Positions 56,282-64,000 of a stretch of 64,000 nt of DNA are shown piece after piece. A model generated the notes under the pieces. It was given only the letters and a program-made list of their open reading frames with translations. It did not search any database and was not told the origin of the DNA. The position numbers and the translations under genes were made by a program. The DNA is from Proteiniclasticum sp043951855 (GTDB lineage: Bacteria > Bacillota > Clostridia > Clostridiales > Clostridiaceae), in assembly GCF_043951855.1 (NCBI RefSeq), contig NZ_JBINJW010000001.1, forward strand, positions 434,001 through 498,000. Reading direction: 5' to 3'. Position 1 is the stretch's first letter, and each line of letters begins with the position of its first letter.

Positions 56282-57193
56282 CTATATATTGATCAGAATA
56301 AGGGCTATGACAGTCAGGAGGATGGCCACCTGGTTTTTTCTCGATACTTTCTCCTTAAACAGCAGAAATCCACCTATATTGATCAGCACAATACTCCCCG
56401 CACTGTATACAGGAAACGCCACTGAGGTGTTGATCGTGTCCAGGGAGAGAATCAGAAAATAGGAGGAAAACAGATTCGGGATACCCACAGCAATTCCCGT
56501 TAGGAGATCCTTCCTCGTTACTTTTCTTTTTTCTCTCACCGTATAATATGCACTGATGGAAAAAGCCACGAAGAACACCGCAAAAAGAAACAGATCCTTA
56601 TACTCATTCAGTCCATACTTCTGGTAGATCTTCGTTGAAAATTCCGCCAGCCCGCCGAAAACGAAGAGCAGCATGATGATCGGTTTGAAATCCAATTTCT
56701 CCAGGGATTTCGGAGAGAGATTCACAATGAGGATGGACACCAGGGACAATGCGATGCCCACCACCTGAATGGCCGTGGGAAATTCTTTCCAGACAAGAAC
56801 AGAAAACAGCATGGGAATCAGAATACCCAGCTTTGCAATGGTACCCGATATGCCCACTCCATATTCCTTCACGCTTTTCTGATAGTAGATGAAGGACAGG
56901 AAAAAGAACGCTCCTGCCACCGAACCGATGATAAGTCCCCACAGAAGGCTTCCATAGGGAGTCAGTAGATCCTGTTTTCCCGAGAAGACCAGACTGAAAT
57001 CCTCCAGGAAGGAGATTTCCTTATCTATGCCTGTCAGTAAGCCTCTCAGGAGAATCATGAGAAGACTCACCATGAATGCTGTGAAGTAATTGGTGCTGGT
57101 GATTGCGTATCTGTTGGTATTGCTGCTTTCCGAATACTTGAAAATCAGTGCGATGGATGCGCTGCAGATGATTGCCAAAGCTAAATAAACCAT
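56282..57193 (-). CDS. EamA/DMT-family transporter
   Basis: The 303-aa protein has about ten membrane helices arranged as two EamA repeats (SSNTNRYAITSTNYFTAFMV, then IAKLGILIPMLFSVLVWKEF; the second ends in FSSYFLILSLDTINTSVAFP, then IGGFLLFKEKVSRKNQVAIL). Such transporters export or import small metabolites. No substrate can be assigned. GGAGG precedes the start. A terminator shared with msrA follows. Confidence 0.9.
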   Translation of the reverse strand: MVYLALAIICSASIALIFKYSESSNTNRYAITSTNYFTAFMVSLLMILLRGLLTGIDKEISFLEDFSLVFSGKQDLLTPYGSLLWGLIIGSVAGAFFFLSFIYYQKSVKEYGVGISGTIAKLGILIPMLFSVLVWKEFPTAIQVVGIALSLVSILIVNLSPKSLEKLDFKPIIMLLFVFGGLAEFSTKIYQKYGLNEYKDLFLFAVFFVAFSISAYYTVREKRKVTRKDLLTGIAVGIPNLFSSYFLILSLDTINTSVAFPVYSAGSIVLINIGGFLLFKEKVSRKNQVAILLTVIALILINI

Positions 57194-57452
57194 GTTTCCT
57201 CCAAAGTGAACGTCTAATTTGATCTATGAGCTGATTATACCATTTTATCCGATCCAGTCTGCTTCTTCCAGTCAGATATTGTTCACTGAGTTCTAAGCCA
57301 CCCTACCGACGGCTCCTCTCTTCAGTGCAGAAGATGGCCTTTCAGCCCCATCTCATAGGGGGGGATGGACCGAGGCTTACAATGAAAACCATAGGTTCCA
57401 CAAGAAACTGATGTTATACTTATACATAATAGTACAAGTCAGGAGTGAAATG

Positions 57453-58253
57453 ATGTTTACTTTAGTCAGAAAAGTGGATCTGAATTATACCACCAATAGA
57501 ATCATCGTATTATTTTCGCTGATCACAGGAGTTCTAGGCTATCTGATGACGGACTCTTTTTCATCAGGTCTGTCCATAGCGGGTGGCACATTTCTCACAT
57601 GGGCGCTCACCAGAGAAGTGGACCCGAAATATGAATACGCTGCTTTTTTAAGTGCTGCACTCAGCCTTGTGAACCTGTTCTACTTTGAAAGTCTGAATCT
57701 GCTCGTCCTCTTCTGGATTATTCTTCTTCTGAGAATGATCAGTGGCGTGTGCGGTAAAAGCCTCACACTAGTCGATTTTATCGTGGTATTCGGATTCAGC
57801 GTATACTTATCTGTCCGCAGCGAAAACAGCGTTTACCTGATTCCCTTTCTCATCGCTTCGGTTTCTCTCCTATTCTATAAAGAAAAACCCCGCACATCAC
57901 TGGTTTTTTCTGTCCTTACCGCAGCAGTCTTTCTCATGGAAAGCTTTCACTTCAATTTTCTTTCCATTTCAGAGCCTTTTGTTTCCCCCAGGATTGATCT
58001 CCTGCTGAGGTTGGTGCTCATTCTGTTTCCGGCCTTTACCCCTTCCAGCAGGATTGCCGGTGTTCTGGATGACAGAGGAACCCCTGTACATGTGAAGAGA
58101 ATGAACTTCTCCCAGAGGATTTTCTCATTTATTGTTCTGCTGCTTTATCTGTTTCCGGGTATAGGACTGAATAACCTCATCATCTATTATTCCATACTCG
58201 CAGCTGTTGCAGTATACCCTCTGATCGGCAGAAAGACCGTTCAGAGTCAATGA
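57453..58253 (+). CDS. Polytopic membrane protein, unknown
   Basis: I start the 266-aa protein at MFTLVRKVDLNYTTN, where AGGAG lies 7 bases upstream. An ATG three bases earlier is equally in frame. About eight hydrophobic segments follow (RIIVLFSLITGVLGYLMTDS; FLSAALSLVNLFYFESLNLL; IFSFIVLLLYLFPGIGLNNL). There are no catalytic motifs that I know. It is a single gene between EamA and DegV, which run in opposite and the same direction respectively. Confidence 0.78.
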   Translation: MFTLVRKVDLNYTTNRIIVLFSLITGVLGYLMTDSFSSGLSIAGGTFLTWALTREVDPKYEYAAFLSAALSLVNLFYFESLNLLVLFWIILLLRMISGVCGKSLTLVDFIVVFGFSVYLSVRSENSVYLIPFLIASVSLLFYKEKPRTSLVFSVLTAAVFLMESFHFNFLSISEPFVSPRIDLLLRLVLILFPAFTPSSRIAGVLDDRGTPVHVKRMNFSQRIFSFIVLLLYLFPGIGLNNLIIYYSILAAVAVYPLIGRKTVQSQ

Positions 58254-58412
58254 TTTCTTCCTGTTCTTTCATACCTTCTCACAAGTTGAACCAGGATCCA
58301 CATACTCTCAAGTGCGTGACACCCGAACAGATCTTTTTCCACAGGGCTAGATGCTTGAAAAAAGTTATAGGATAATTAAGGACATTGACGTATAATGTAA
58401 AAGATTAACATC

Positions 58413-58450
58413 AGGGCACTCAATGGAATACACTACTCCATCTATGCCCT
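58413..58450 (+). other. Two-step hairpin in the degV leader
   Basis: AGGGCA pairs with TGCCCT, and inside it ATGGA pairs with TCCAT. It ends about 13 bases before the degV ATG, just before its GGAGG, so it may affect translation. Confidence 0.45.
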
Positions 58451-58463
58451 CATTGGAGGAAAA

Positions 58464-59414
58464 ATGATTAAAATAATGGCAGACTCAACCTGCGACCTTT
58501 CAGATGATATTCTAGAACAATATGATATCAGTATTGCGCCCCTCACCGTCACCATGGATGGAAAGACCTACCTGGACCGGGTAGACATCACCGCGGATGA
58601 ATTCTACAGCATGATGGAAAACCTGGAGAATCCACCGACCACCGGCATGCCAAGTCCTGCATCCTATCTGGACATCATGAAGGAAGCCGTTACGACAGGA
58701 CATGATGAGATCCTGTGCATCTGCATGTCCAGCGGCACTAGTGGTGCCTATCAGTCCGCGGTCCTTGCCAAGGATTATTTCTATGAGGAGTTCCCGGATT
58801 CCAAAGTGAAGATTCATGTGGTGGATTCAAAGTCCATGAGCCACGGCAGTGGATGGCTTCTTATGAAAAGCGCAAGGCTTCGTGAAAAAGGTGCAAGTTT
58901 TCAGGAGCTTATCGACTTCAACGAAACCTATAAGATCAACGTGAAGCACTTTCTCACAGTGGACGATCTCAACCATCTCATCCGTAGCGGAAGACTTTCC
59001 GGTGCCAGCGCCATCATCGGCAAGATGCTGAAGCTGAAGCCCATCATGTCCATGAAGGAAGGAAAAGGCTCCATCGTGGCAAAGGAAAGAGGAAGAAGAA
59101 AAGTCCTGGCACACTACATCAATGAATTCAAAAAGAGAAACGATGAAGCGCTGACGGATTTCATCATCATCGGCTATACCACCGATAAGAGCTATGCCGA
59201 CAACCTTAAATCGAAATTTCTGGAAGAGACTTCTTTCAAAGGCGATATCTACATGATGCAGATGGGCGTCGCAGTAGGAACCCATGTGGGTCCCGGCGGA
59301 CTCTCCCTCTTCTTCATGGAGACCGGTCACCATAAGGACAATCTGCTGATCAATGAAGTGGAAGCCCTCATGGAAAGAAAGAATCAGTTCCTGAAGAAAT
59401 TCTCCAACAAGTAA
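58464..59414 (+). CDS. DegV family fatty-acid-binding protein (FakB-like)
   Basis: DegV proteins bind a fatty acid and, as FakB, present it to the FakA kinase for phosphorylation. The 316-aa protein has the family start MIKIMADSTCDLSDDILEQY, the lipid-contact blocks TTGMPSPASY and CICMSSGTSGAYQSAVLAKD, and GPGGLSLFFME near the C-terminus. GGAGG precedes the start. FakA is not in the window. The role of most DegV paralogues is not proven. Confidence 0.93.
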   Translation: MIKIMADSTCDLSDDILEQYDISIAPLTVTMDGKTYLDRVDITADEFYSMMENLENPPTTGMPSPASYLDIMKEAVTTGHDEILCICMSSGTSGAYQSAVLAKDYFYEEFPDSKVKIHVVDSKSMSHGSGWLLMKSARLREKGASFQELIDFNETYKINVKHFLTVDDLNHLIRSGRLSGASAIIGKMLKLKPIMSMKEGKGSIVAKERGRRKVLAHYINEFKKRNDEALTDFIIIGYTTDKSYADNLKSKFLEETSFKGDIYMMQMGVAVGTHVGPGGLSLFFMETGHHKDNLLINEVEALMERKNQFLKKFSNK

Positions 59415-59425
59415 TCCATGAAATA

Positions 59426-59478
59426 AGACCTGGGAAAGTTCAAGATAAGACTTTGAACTTTCCCAGGTCTGTTTTTTT
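59426..59478 (+). terminator. Strong terminator after degV
   Basis: An 18-bp perfect stem (59426-59443 with 59453-59470) around a 9-base loop is followed by T7. Confidence 0.92.
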
Positions 59479-59518
59479 CCTCAGGACTTCATACGTAATC
59501 AGGACAGACTAATTGGGA

Positions 59519-60862
59519 TCATGTTTCATATTCCCTGAGCAGCTCCACATAGAACCGGATCATACTGAAAAGATTATCCACATGAATTCTTTCATTGGTG
59601 GAATGAATGGAATCCAGATCTTCCTTCGTCATTCTGACGCAGGAAAAGCGCAGGATGTTTTCAGACACACATTCATATTTTCTCGAATCACTCCCACCAG
59701 CCATGAGATACGGAAGCACCTTCGCATCCGGATGGACCTTCAGGGCATTGCGCTCGATGGTCTTGAAAGCCTCCGAATCATGGGGAGAGATGGAAGACGC
59801 CTCTTCCTTCACAAGCACTTCATAGGACAGATCCAGATCCCTGTTCACCTTCTTCATGTGACTGAGCACATCCTGAAAGGTATCCCCTGGAAGAATACGC
59901 ACATTGACATAGACTGATGCCTCCTGAGGCATCACATTCATGGCGGACCCTGCCTTTGCCATGGTCATGGCCATGGTGGTTCTCACCATGGAGTTCATGA
60001 CACCACTCGACGAGAGTATTTTCGCAAGCACCGGGAAAGTCAGATCCGCATGCCTTAAAAGAATACCTTTGACGCCTAAAAATGGTGCCATACCATGAAG
60101 CATTCCCCTCACCGGTGCAGTGAGTCTGGGTCTCATGGGGTTTTTCATGAGATTTCGCACCGCCTGGGAAAGAACCTCTATAGACGAACCCTTTTGGGGC
60201 ATGGAGGAGTGTCCTCCATCGCCATAGGCGGTGATTCTGATCATGGAAGAGCCTTTTTCGGCCACGCCTATGAGGGCCAAAGGCGTCTTGACTCCTTCCA
60301 CCGTGTTCAGAACCACTGCGCCGCCTTCATCCAGAACCAGATCAAAGCGGAGTCCTTTTTCTCTGAAATGTTCCGCTATGGCCCTGGCTCCCCTTTCACC
60401 GCCGATTTCCTCATCAAAGCCTATGGCCACATAAATATCCCTGCCCGGTTCATACCCTTCGTGAAGAAGCGCTTCCAGAGATTCCATGATGGAGATCACC
60501 TGATTCTTGTCGTCCATGGCGCCTCTTCCGTAAATATGATGCGCATGCACTTCTCCACCGAAGGGATCTCTCTCCCAATCCATCATCGTATTTTCTTCCA
60601 CGGGCACCACATCATAGTGCCCCAGAAGAAGAACGGGAAGATGAACCTTCTCTATTCCTTTCAGATGATACACCGGACTATATGTATTGATCATGGTAAG
60701 CTCCATTTTTTCATGAACCATGGGGTAGGTTCTTTTCAGAAAAGCAAGAAACGCATCATATTCCCTGAAATCCACAGAATCCTCTTCTATGCTGGAGATG
60801 GTGCGATACGTCAGCGCCTCCTTAAGATGCTCTACTGCAAGAGTTCTGTCTTCTTGTGTCAT
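59519..60862 (-). CDS. M20-family peptidase (PM20D1/CPS1-like)
   Basis: The 447-aa zinc peptidase has LLLGHYDVVPVEENT, YGRGAMDDKNQVISIMESLE and GFDEEIGGERGARAIAEHFR (metal ligands and catalytic Glu). It also has GGDSRKYECVSENI and ERIHVDNLFSMIRF. The lid domain (about 205-320) is complete. It resembles carboxypeptidases that act on N-acyl amino acids or dipeptides. It is one of two M20 enzymes here and lies downstream of a YfcC-like permease, 11 bp apart, which suggests a transport-and-hydrolysis pair. Confidence 0.92.
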   Translation of the reverse strand: MTQEDRTLAVEHLKEALTYRTISSIEEDSVDFREYDAFLAFLKRTYPMVHEKMELTMINTYSPVYHLKGIEKVHLPVLLLGHYDVVPVEENTMMDWERDPFGGEVHAHHIYGRGAMDDKNQVISIMESLEALLHEGYEPGRDIYVAIGFDEEIGGERGARAIAEHFREKGLRFDLVLDEGGAVVLNTVEGVKTPLALIGVAEKGSSMIRITAYGDGGHSSMPQKGSSIEVLSQAVRNLMKNPMRPRLTAPVRGMLHGMAPFLGVKGILLRHADLTFPVLAKILSSSGVMNSMVRTTMAMTMAKAGSAMNVMPQEASVYVNVRILPGDTFQDVLSHMKKVNRDLDLSYEVLVKEEASSISPHDSEAFKTIERNALKVHPDAKVLPYLMAGGSDSRKYECVSENILRFSCVRMTKEDLDSIHSTNERIHVDNLFSMIRFYVELLREYET

Positions 60863-60873
60863 GCCATATCCTC

Positions 60874-62325
60874 CTAAAACGGTCCGTAGCCGAAATTATT
60901 CGCCAGAAAGAGAAACCCTAACGTCACAAGAAATACCACAAGCTGAATCTTTATGGACCACCTGATCCATTTCGGATAACTCACCACAGTGAGCCCGAGG
61001 GCAATCATCAGTGTAGGGTTCGTAGGAAACAGAAGATTGCTGAATCCGTCTCCGAAGCAGAATGCCAGTATGGTGGTCTGCCTTGTGATGCCTATCAAAT
61101 CGGTCAATGGAAGCACAATGGGCATCACAAGAAACGCTTTGGCTGAACCGGACCCGATGAAGAAATCCAGTACGAGAATCAGAAGATACAGCCCAAGAAC
61201 CGCAAGGTTCGGACTGAGTCCTTCCATATAACCTGATGCATAATAAAGAATGCTGTCCATGACGAGCCCTTTTGTCATGATGTGCTTGATGCTCATAGCC
61301 ATGAGTATCAGAACCACTGCAGGAAGCATGGAGAGAAGACCTTTGTAGAGATCTTTCAGAAGATCACCGAAGGTCCCATATTCGCTCATGATGCCACCAA
61401 GGATTCCAGCCACAAGAAAAATCACAGCCACAAGCGGCAGTGTGATGAGAGAGAGCTCTGGAATGAAGAATCCCAGGAGAATGGTCAAAACCATAAGGCC
61501 CATGAACGCTACGTAGACTTTCACCGCTTTCTTCAGTTTCTCATTTCCCAGAAGAGATTCCTTTTCATCAAAAGTAAACCTGCTTTTCACGGCACGGTCT
61601 TCCTGATAGACCAGAGATGCTGAAGGCCTTTTTTCTATTTTCCTTGCATAGAAATAGAGAAATCCATATAGAATCAGATAGATGGTCACAAAAATCAGTA
61701 CACGATACCCGGTCCCTGAATAAGCCGGAAGATCTGCAAGGGTCTGGGCGACACCCAGGGTGAAGGGATTGAAGATCGCAGCCGCAAAGCCGAAGCCCGA
61801 AGCCATGGCACTGATGCCTAGTCCCACCAGAGAATCCCATCCAAAGGAATAGGATAAAGTCACTGCCATGGGCACAAGAACAATGAGCTCCTCGAATATG
61901 CCGAAGAGGGAACCGAAGAGCATGAAGAAAAGAATGAGGATGCCCATGAGAAGATACTTTCTCTTTTCAAAACGCTTCACGATGGATTCCATGATATATC
62001 TCAATATACCGCTTCGATCCAGTACCCGGAAAGAGGATCCTATGAAGAGAATGAAGAGAATGATGACGATGATGGTCACCGCATCGGATCCGAAAAGCAC
62101 TTCGACAGGAGCGGTAAACCACCTGTAGATGGGATAATCCGCCTCACCTATGAACCGGAAAGACCCCGGAACTACGGATTCTCTGCCATCCACTGACATC
62201 CGTTCATAGACACCCGCAGGTATGATTCTTGTAAGAATCCCCGCTAGGACCATAAGCACGCCAAGGATCGTAACGGATGAGAAAAATGATTTCTTTGAAA
62301 TTGTGATTCCGGATTTTTCATTCAT
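60874..62325 (-). CDS. YfcC-family transporter
   Basis: I start the 483-aa protein at MNEKSGITISKKSFF, where GAGGTG lies 7 bases upstream. About 12 membrane segments and the blocks PAGVYER, SLFGIFEELIVLVPMAVTLS, GFGFAAAIFNPFTLGVAQTL and SAKAFLVMPIVLPLTDLIG place it in the YfcC/C4-dicarboxylate uptake family. Amino acids, peptides or organic acids are possible substrates. It is followed by the M20 peptidase in the same operon, so an acylated amino acid or dipeptide is a fair guess. Confidence 0.9.
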   Translation of the reverse strand: MNEKSGITISKKSFFSSVTILGVLMVLAGILTRIIPAGVYERMSVDGRESVVPGSFRFIGEADYPIYRWFTAPVEVLFGSDAVTIIVIILFILFIGSSFRVLDRSGILRYIMESIVKRFEKRKYLLMGILILFFMLFGSLFGIFEELIVLVPMAVTLSYSFGWDSLVGLGISAMASGFGFAAAIFNPFTLGVAQTLADLPAYSGTGYRVLIFVTIYLILYGFLYFYARKIEKRPSASLVYQEDRAVKSRFTFDEKESLLGNEKLKKAVKVYVAFMGLMVLTILLGFFIPELSLITLPLVAVIFLVAGILGGIMSEYGTFGDLLKDLYKGLLSMLPAVVLILMAMSIKHIMTKGLVMDSILYYASGYMEGLSPNLAVLGLYLLILVLDFFIGSGSAKAFLVMPIVLPLTDLIGITRQTTILAFCFGDGFSNLLFPTNPTLMIALGLTVVSYPKWIRWSIKIQLVVFLVTLGFLFLANNFGYGPF

Positions 62326-62596
62326 GATGCTGCACCTCACTTCGTATTCAGTTCTATTCTGATCTTGCATCTTTATACTCTATATTCAGAATTTTAGCAT
62401 AATCAGTGATGAATGACCATGTATATATCCACTTGTGATTCCCCGCCATCTACTCTGCACCTCTTTGTCACCAGATGCAATCGTATATAGAAATCAGATT
62501 CAGTTTCTTCATTTTACATCTTCTTTCTCCTTTGCTACAATCAGACTACACACTAGTTATCAGAAAATTCTTTTCTTTTGTAAGGAGTTGAGGACC

Positions 62597-63853
62597 ATGA
62601 AAAAACTGCTGATCTTACTGCTGGCTCTGATTCTGACTGCCTGTAGTGTAGACTCCGTGGAAGAACCGGAACCTTCAGACCCTGTGTTGGAAGAACCCCA
62701 GGAAGCACCTGCAGAAAAACCCCCTGTGGTGGATCAGCCGAAGGAAGAGGACCCTTCCCAGGAGAATCCTTATACCGTGCCGGACGAATTTCAGCCTGCT
62801 CGCTATGAAGTGGAGGACCCCTTCTCTTCCCTTTCTTTCAAAGAGCCGCTGGCACTGGTCAGTGATGGTGTTGATGACGACAGAATTTATGTGGTGGAAA
62901 GAGGCGGAACGGTCTATCAGCTTCATAAAAGTGATGCTTCATCCCAGAAAATTCCGTTTCTGGATCTGACGGAAGCAGTGGATACCAGCGGTCTGGAAAT
63001 GGGGCTGTTAGGCCTGGCATTTCACCCTGACTATGATGAGAACGGCTACCTTTTCGTCAATTACACGAGAAGCGGAGAGACGGTGATTTCGAGATTCAGC
63101 AGCAGTGACAGGGAAACCGTAGATCTCACTTCAGAAAAGATTCTGCTTACCTACAGCCAACCCTACAGCAACCACAATGGCGGCAGCCTACTCTTCGGCC
63201 CGGACGGGTACCTCTACATCTCCTCAGGAGATGGCGGCTCCAGCGGAGATCCCAATGACGAAGCACAGAATCTCACAAGTTACCTTGGTAAAATGCTAAG
63301 AATCGATGTGGATACGGAAGATCATCCCTATCTGATTCCAGAAGACAATCCGTTCCTCTATTCCGAGGAAGCCAGAGCCGAAATCTATGCCTACGGTCTC
63401 AGAAATCCATGGAAGTTCAGTTTCGATGAAGGACGAGATCTTCTTATTGCTGCGGATGTGGGGCAGGGAGAAATCGAAGAGATCGACCTCATCGTTTCCG
63501 GAGGCAATTACGGATGGAACCGCTTCGAAGGAACCAGAACCTATAGAGAAGGTGAAACACTGGAAAATCATATTCTTCCGGTCTATGAGTATCCCCATTC
63601 AGAAGGCAGATCCATCACCGGCGGGTTCACCTATTACGGCGAAGCCCTTGAGAGCCTTCAGGGCGCTTATATCTATGGAGATTTCATATCAGGAACCATC
63701 TGGGCACTCTGGCTGGATGATGAGGATCAGGCGGAGAATCATACGCTTCTTGATACGGATCTCATGATATCCTCTTTCGGACTGGACAATCAGGGAGAAC
63801 TATATATCGTGGATTTCCAGGGTAAGATTTATACCCTGAAAGAAGAGGAATAG
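62597..63853 (+). CDS. PQQ-type glucose/sorbosone dehydrogenase-like lipoprotein
   Basis: I start at MKKLLILLLALILTACS, where AAGGAG lies 9 bases upstream. Earlier in-frame codons lack a ribosome site. The 418-aa protein is a lipoprotein (Cys 16) with a Pro/Glu-rich spacer (about 22-60) and a GSDH six-bladed propeller (about 80-415). Typical blocks are GLLGLAFHPDYDENGYLFVN, SNHNGGSLLFGPDGYLYISS and EIYAYGLRNPWKFSFDEGRD. Members oxidise sugars with PQQ or have lost the enzyme role. PQQ synthesis is unlikely in this cell type, so the ligand is open. Confidence 0.9.
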   Translation: MKKLLILLLALILTACSVDSVEEPEPSDPVLEEPQEAPAEKPPVVDQPKEEDPSQENPYTVPDEFQPARYEVEDPFSSLSFKEPLALVSDGVDDDRIYVVERGGTVYQLHKSDASSQKIPFLDLTEAVDTSGLEMGLLGLAFHPDYDENGYLFVNYTRSGETVISRFSSSDRETVDLTSEKILLTYSQPYSNHNGGSLLFGPDGYLYISSGDGGSSGDPNDEAQNLTSYLGKMLRIDVDTEDHPYLIPEDNPFLYSEEARAEIYAYGLRNPWKFSFDEGRDLLIAADVGQGEIEEIDLIVSGGNYGWNRFEGTRTYREGETLENHILPVYEYPHSEGRSITGGFTYYGEALESLQGAYIYGDFISGTIWALWLDDEDQAENHTLLDTDLMISSFGLDNQGELYIVDFQGKIYTLKEEE

Positions 63854-63856
63854 AAC

Positions 63857-64000
63857 ATGAATGAATTTCAGATGAATGAGCATGTATTGGATTTCCTGCT
63901 GAGCGGAGACCCTTCCATCGCTTATCAGACAAGAAAGTATCTTCTGGAGGAAAAGGCTGAAGATCTTAGGCATCTTCAGAAAGAGACGCTCCTGACCGGC
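63857..64000 (+). CDS. Squalene-cyclase-like protein, N-terminus only
   Basis: The frame opens MNEFQMNEHVLDFLLSGDPS 3 bp after the stop of the GSDH gene and runs to the edge (48 codons). The pattern FLLSGDPSIAYQTRKYLLEE matches the start of a family with a squalene-cyclase-like alpha/alpha fold, sometimes annotated as nitrogen-fixation related. Too little is visible to be firm. Confidence 0.55.
   Translation, partial: MNEFQMNEHVLDFLLSGDPSIAYQTRKYLLEEKAEDLRHLQKETLLTG

Noticed and set aside
1..64000. CRISPR arrays, rRNA, tRNA and prophage modules.
   Set aside because: No regularly spaced repeats, no tRNA cloverleaf-like sequences and no phage structural genes were recognised on reading both strands.

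Overview
The window looks like the chromosome of a motile, low-to-moderate GC Clostridia-type Firmicute. Shine-Dalgarno sites are strong (AAGGAGG), UUG and GUG starts are common, and the chemotaxis set is of the Bacillus/Clostridium type (CheC, CheD, FliY, FapA). TRAP uptake of uronates, a one-component sigma/DUF4179 system and SD-led short genes fit the same group. I cannot name the genus. No rRNA, tRNA or CRISPR array was seen.

Region 1 (1-18.1 kb, all minus strand) is flagellar and chemotaxis. A sigma-D-like promoter (about 15.75 kb) leads into a c-di-GMP-I riboswitch and then fapA, an unusual MCP with a C-terminal PhnD-like binding domain, cheW, cheD, cheB, cheR, cheA, cheC, cheY, cheW, fliM and fliY. 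A second sigma-D-like promoter lies before the first cheW. A terminator separates this from flgM-flgN-flgK-flgL, which has its own sigma-D-like promoter and runs off the left edge. A Cache-type MCP lies upstream with its own promoter and terminator. The motility genes are therefore tied to sigma-D/FlgM and to c-di-GMP.

Region 2 (18.1-28.3 kb, minus) starts with an XRE regulator and dodecin and continues with unsaturated-uronate catabolism in two cassettes. One is kduD-kduI-dctP-dctQ-dctM-yhcH. The other is kduD-kduI-gntR with a downstream MFS transporter. Both kduD promoters are followed directly by 9-bp-phased GTATAC operator repeats, probably bound by the encoded GntR/FCD regulator.

Region 3 (28.3-31 kb) is a candidate peptide-signalling locus. 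It has an RNPP-like HTH/TPR regulator divergent from a 49-aa secreted peptide and an ABC ATPase domain with broken catalytic motifs. Region 4 (31-38.1 kb) has an LtaS-like sulfatase and two paralogous sigma factor/DUF4179 pairs, with two small envelope genes between them.

Region 5 (38.1-48.9 kb) holds a YyaL protein, small membrane and DUF4177 genes, and an amidase. It also has a REP-associated transposase-like gene between 18-bp inverted ends, and a thiol-redox group (TrxB-like, two-domain thioredoxin protein, [4Fe-4S] membrane protein, DUF302) interrupted by a TnpB-only IS200/IS605 element. An M20 amidohydrolase follows. Region 6 (48.9-64 kb) is housekeeping and accessory: topoisomerase III, RsgA with a structured leader, twin zinc-ribbon genes with a shared 5' UTR architecture, signal peptidase I, DUF1801, MsrA, EamA, DegV, an M20 peptidase, a YfcC-like transporter, a GSDH lipoprotein, and a partial gene at the right edge.
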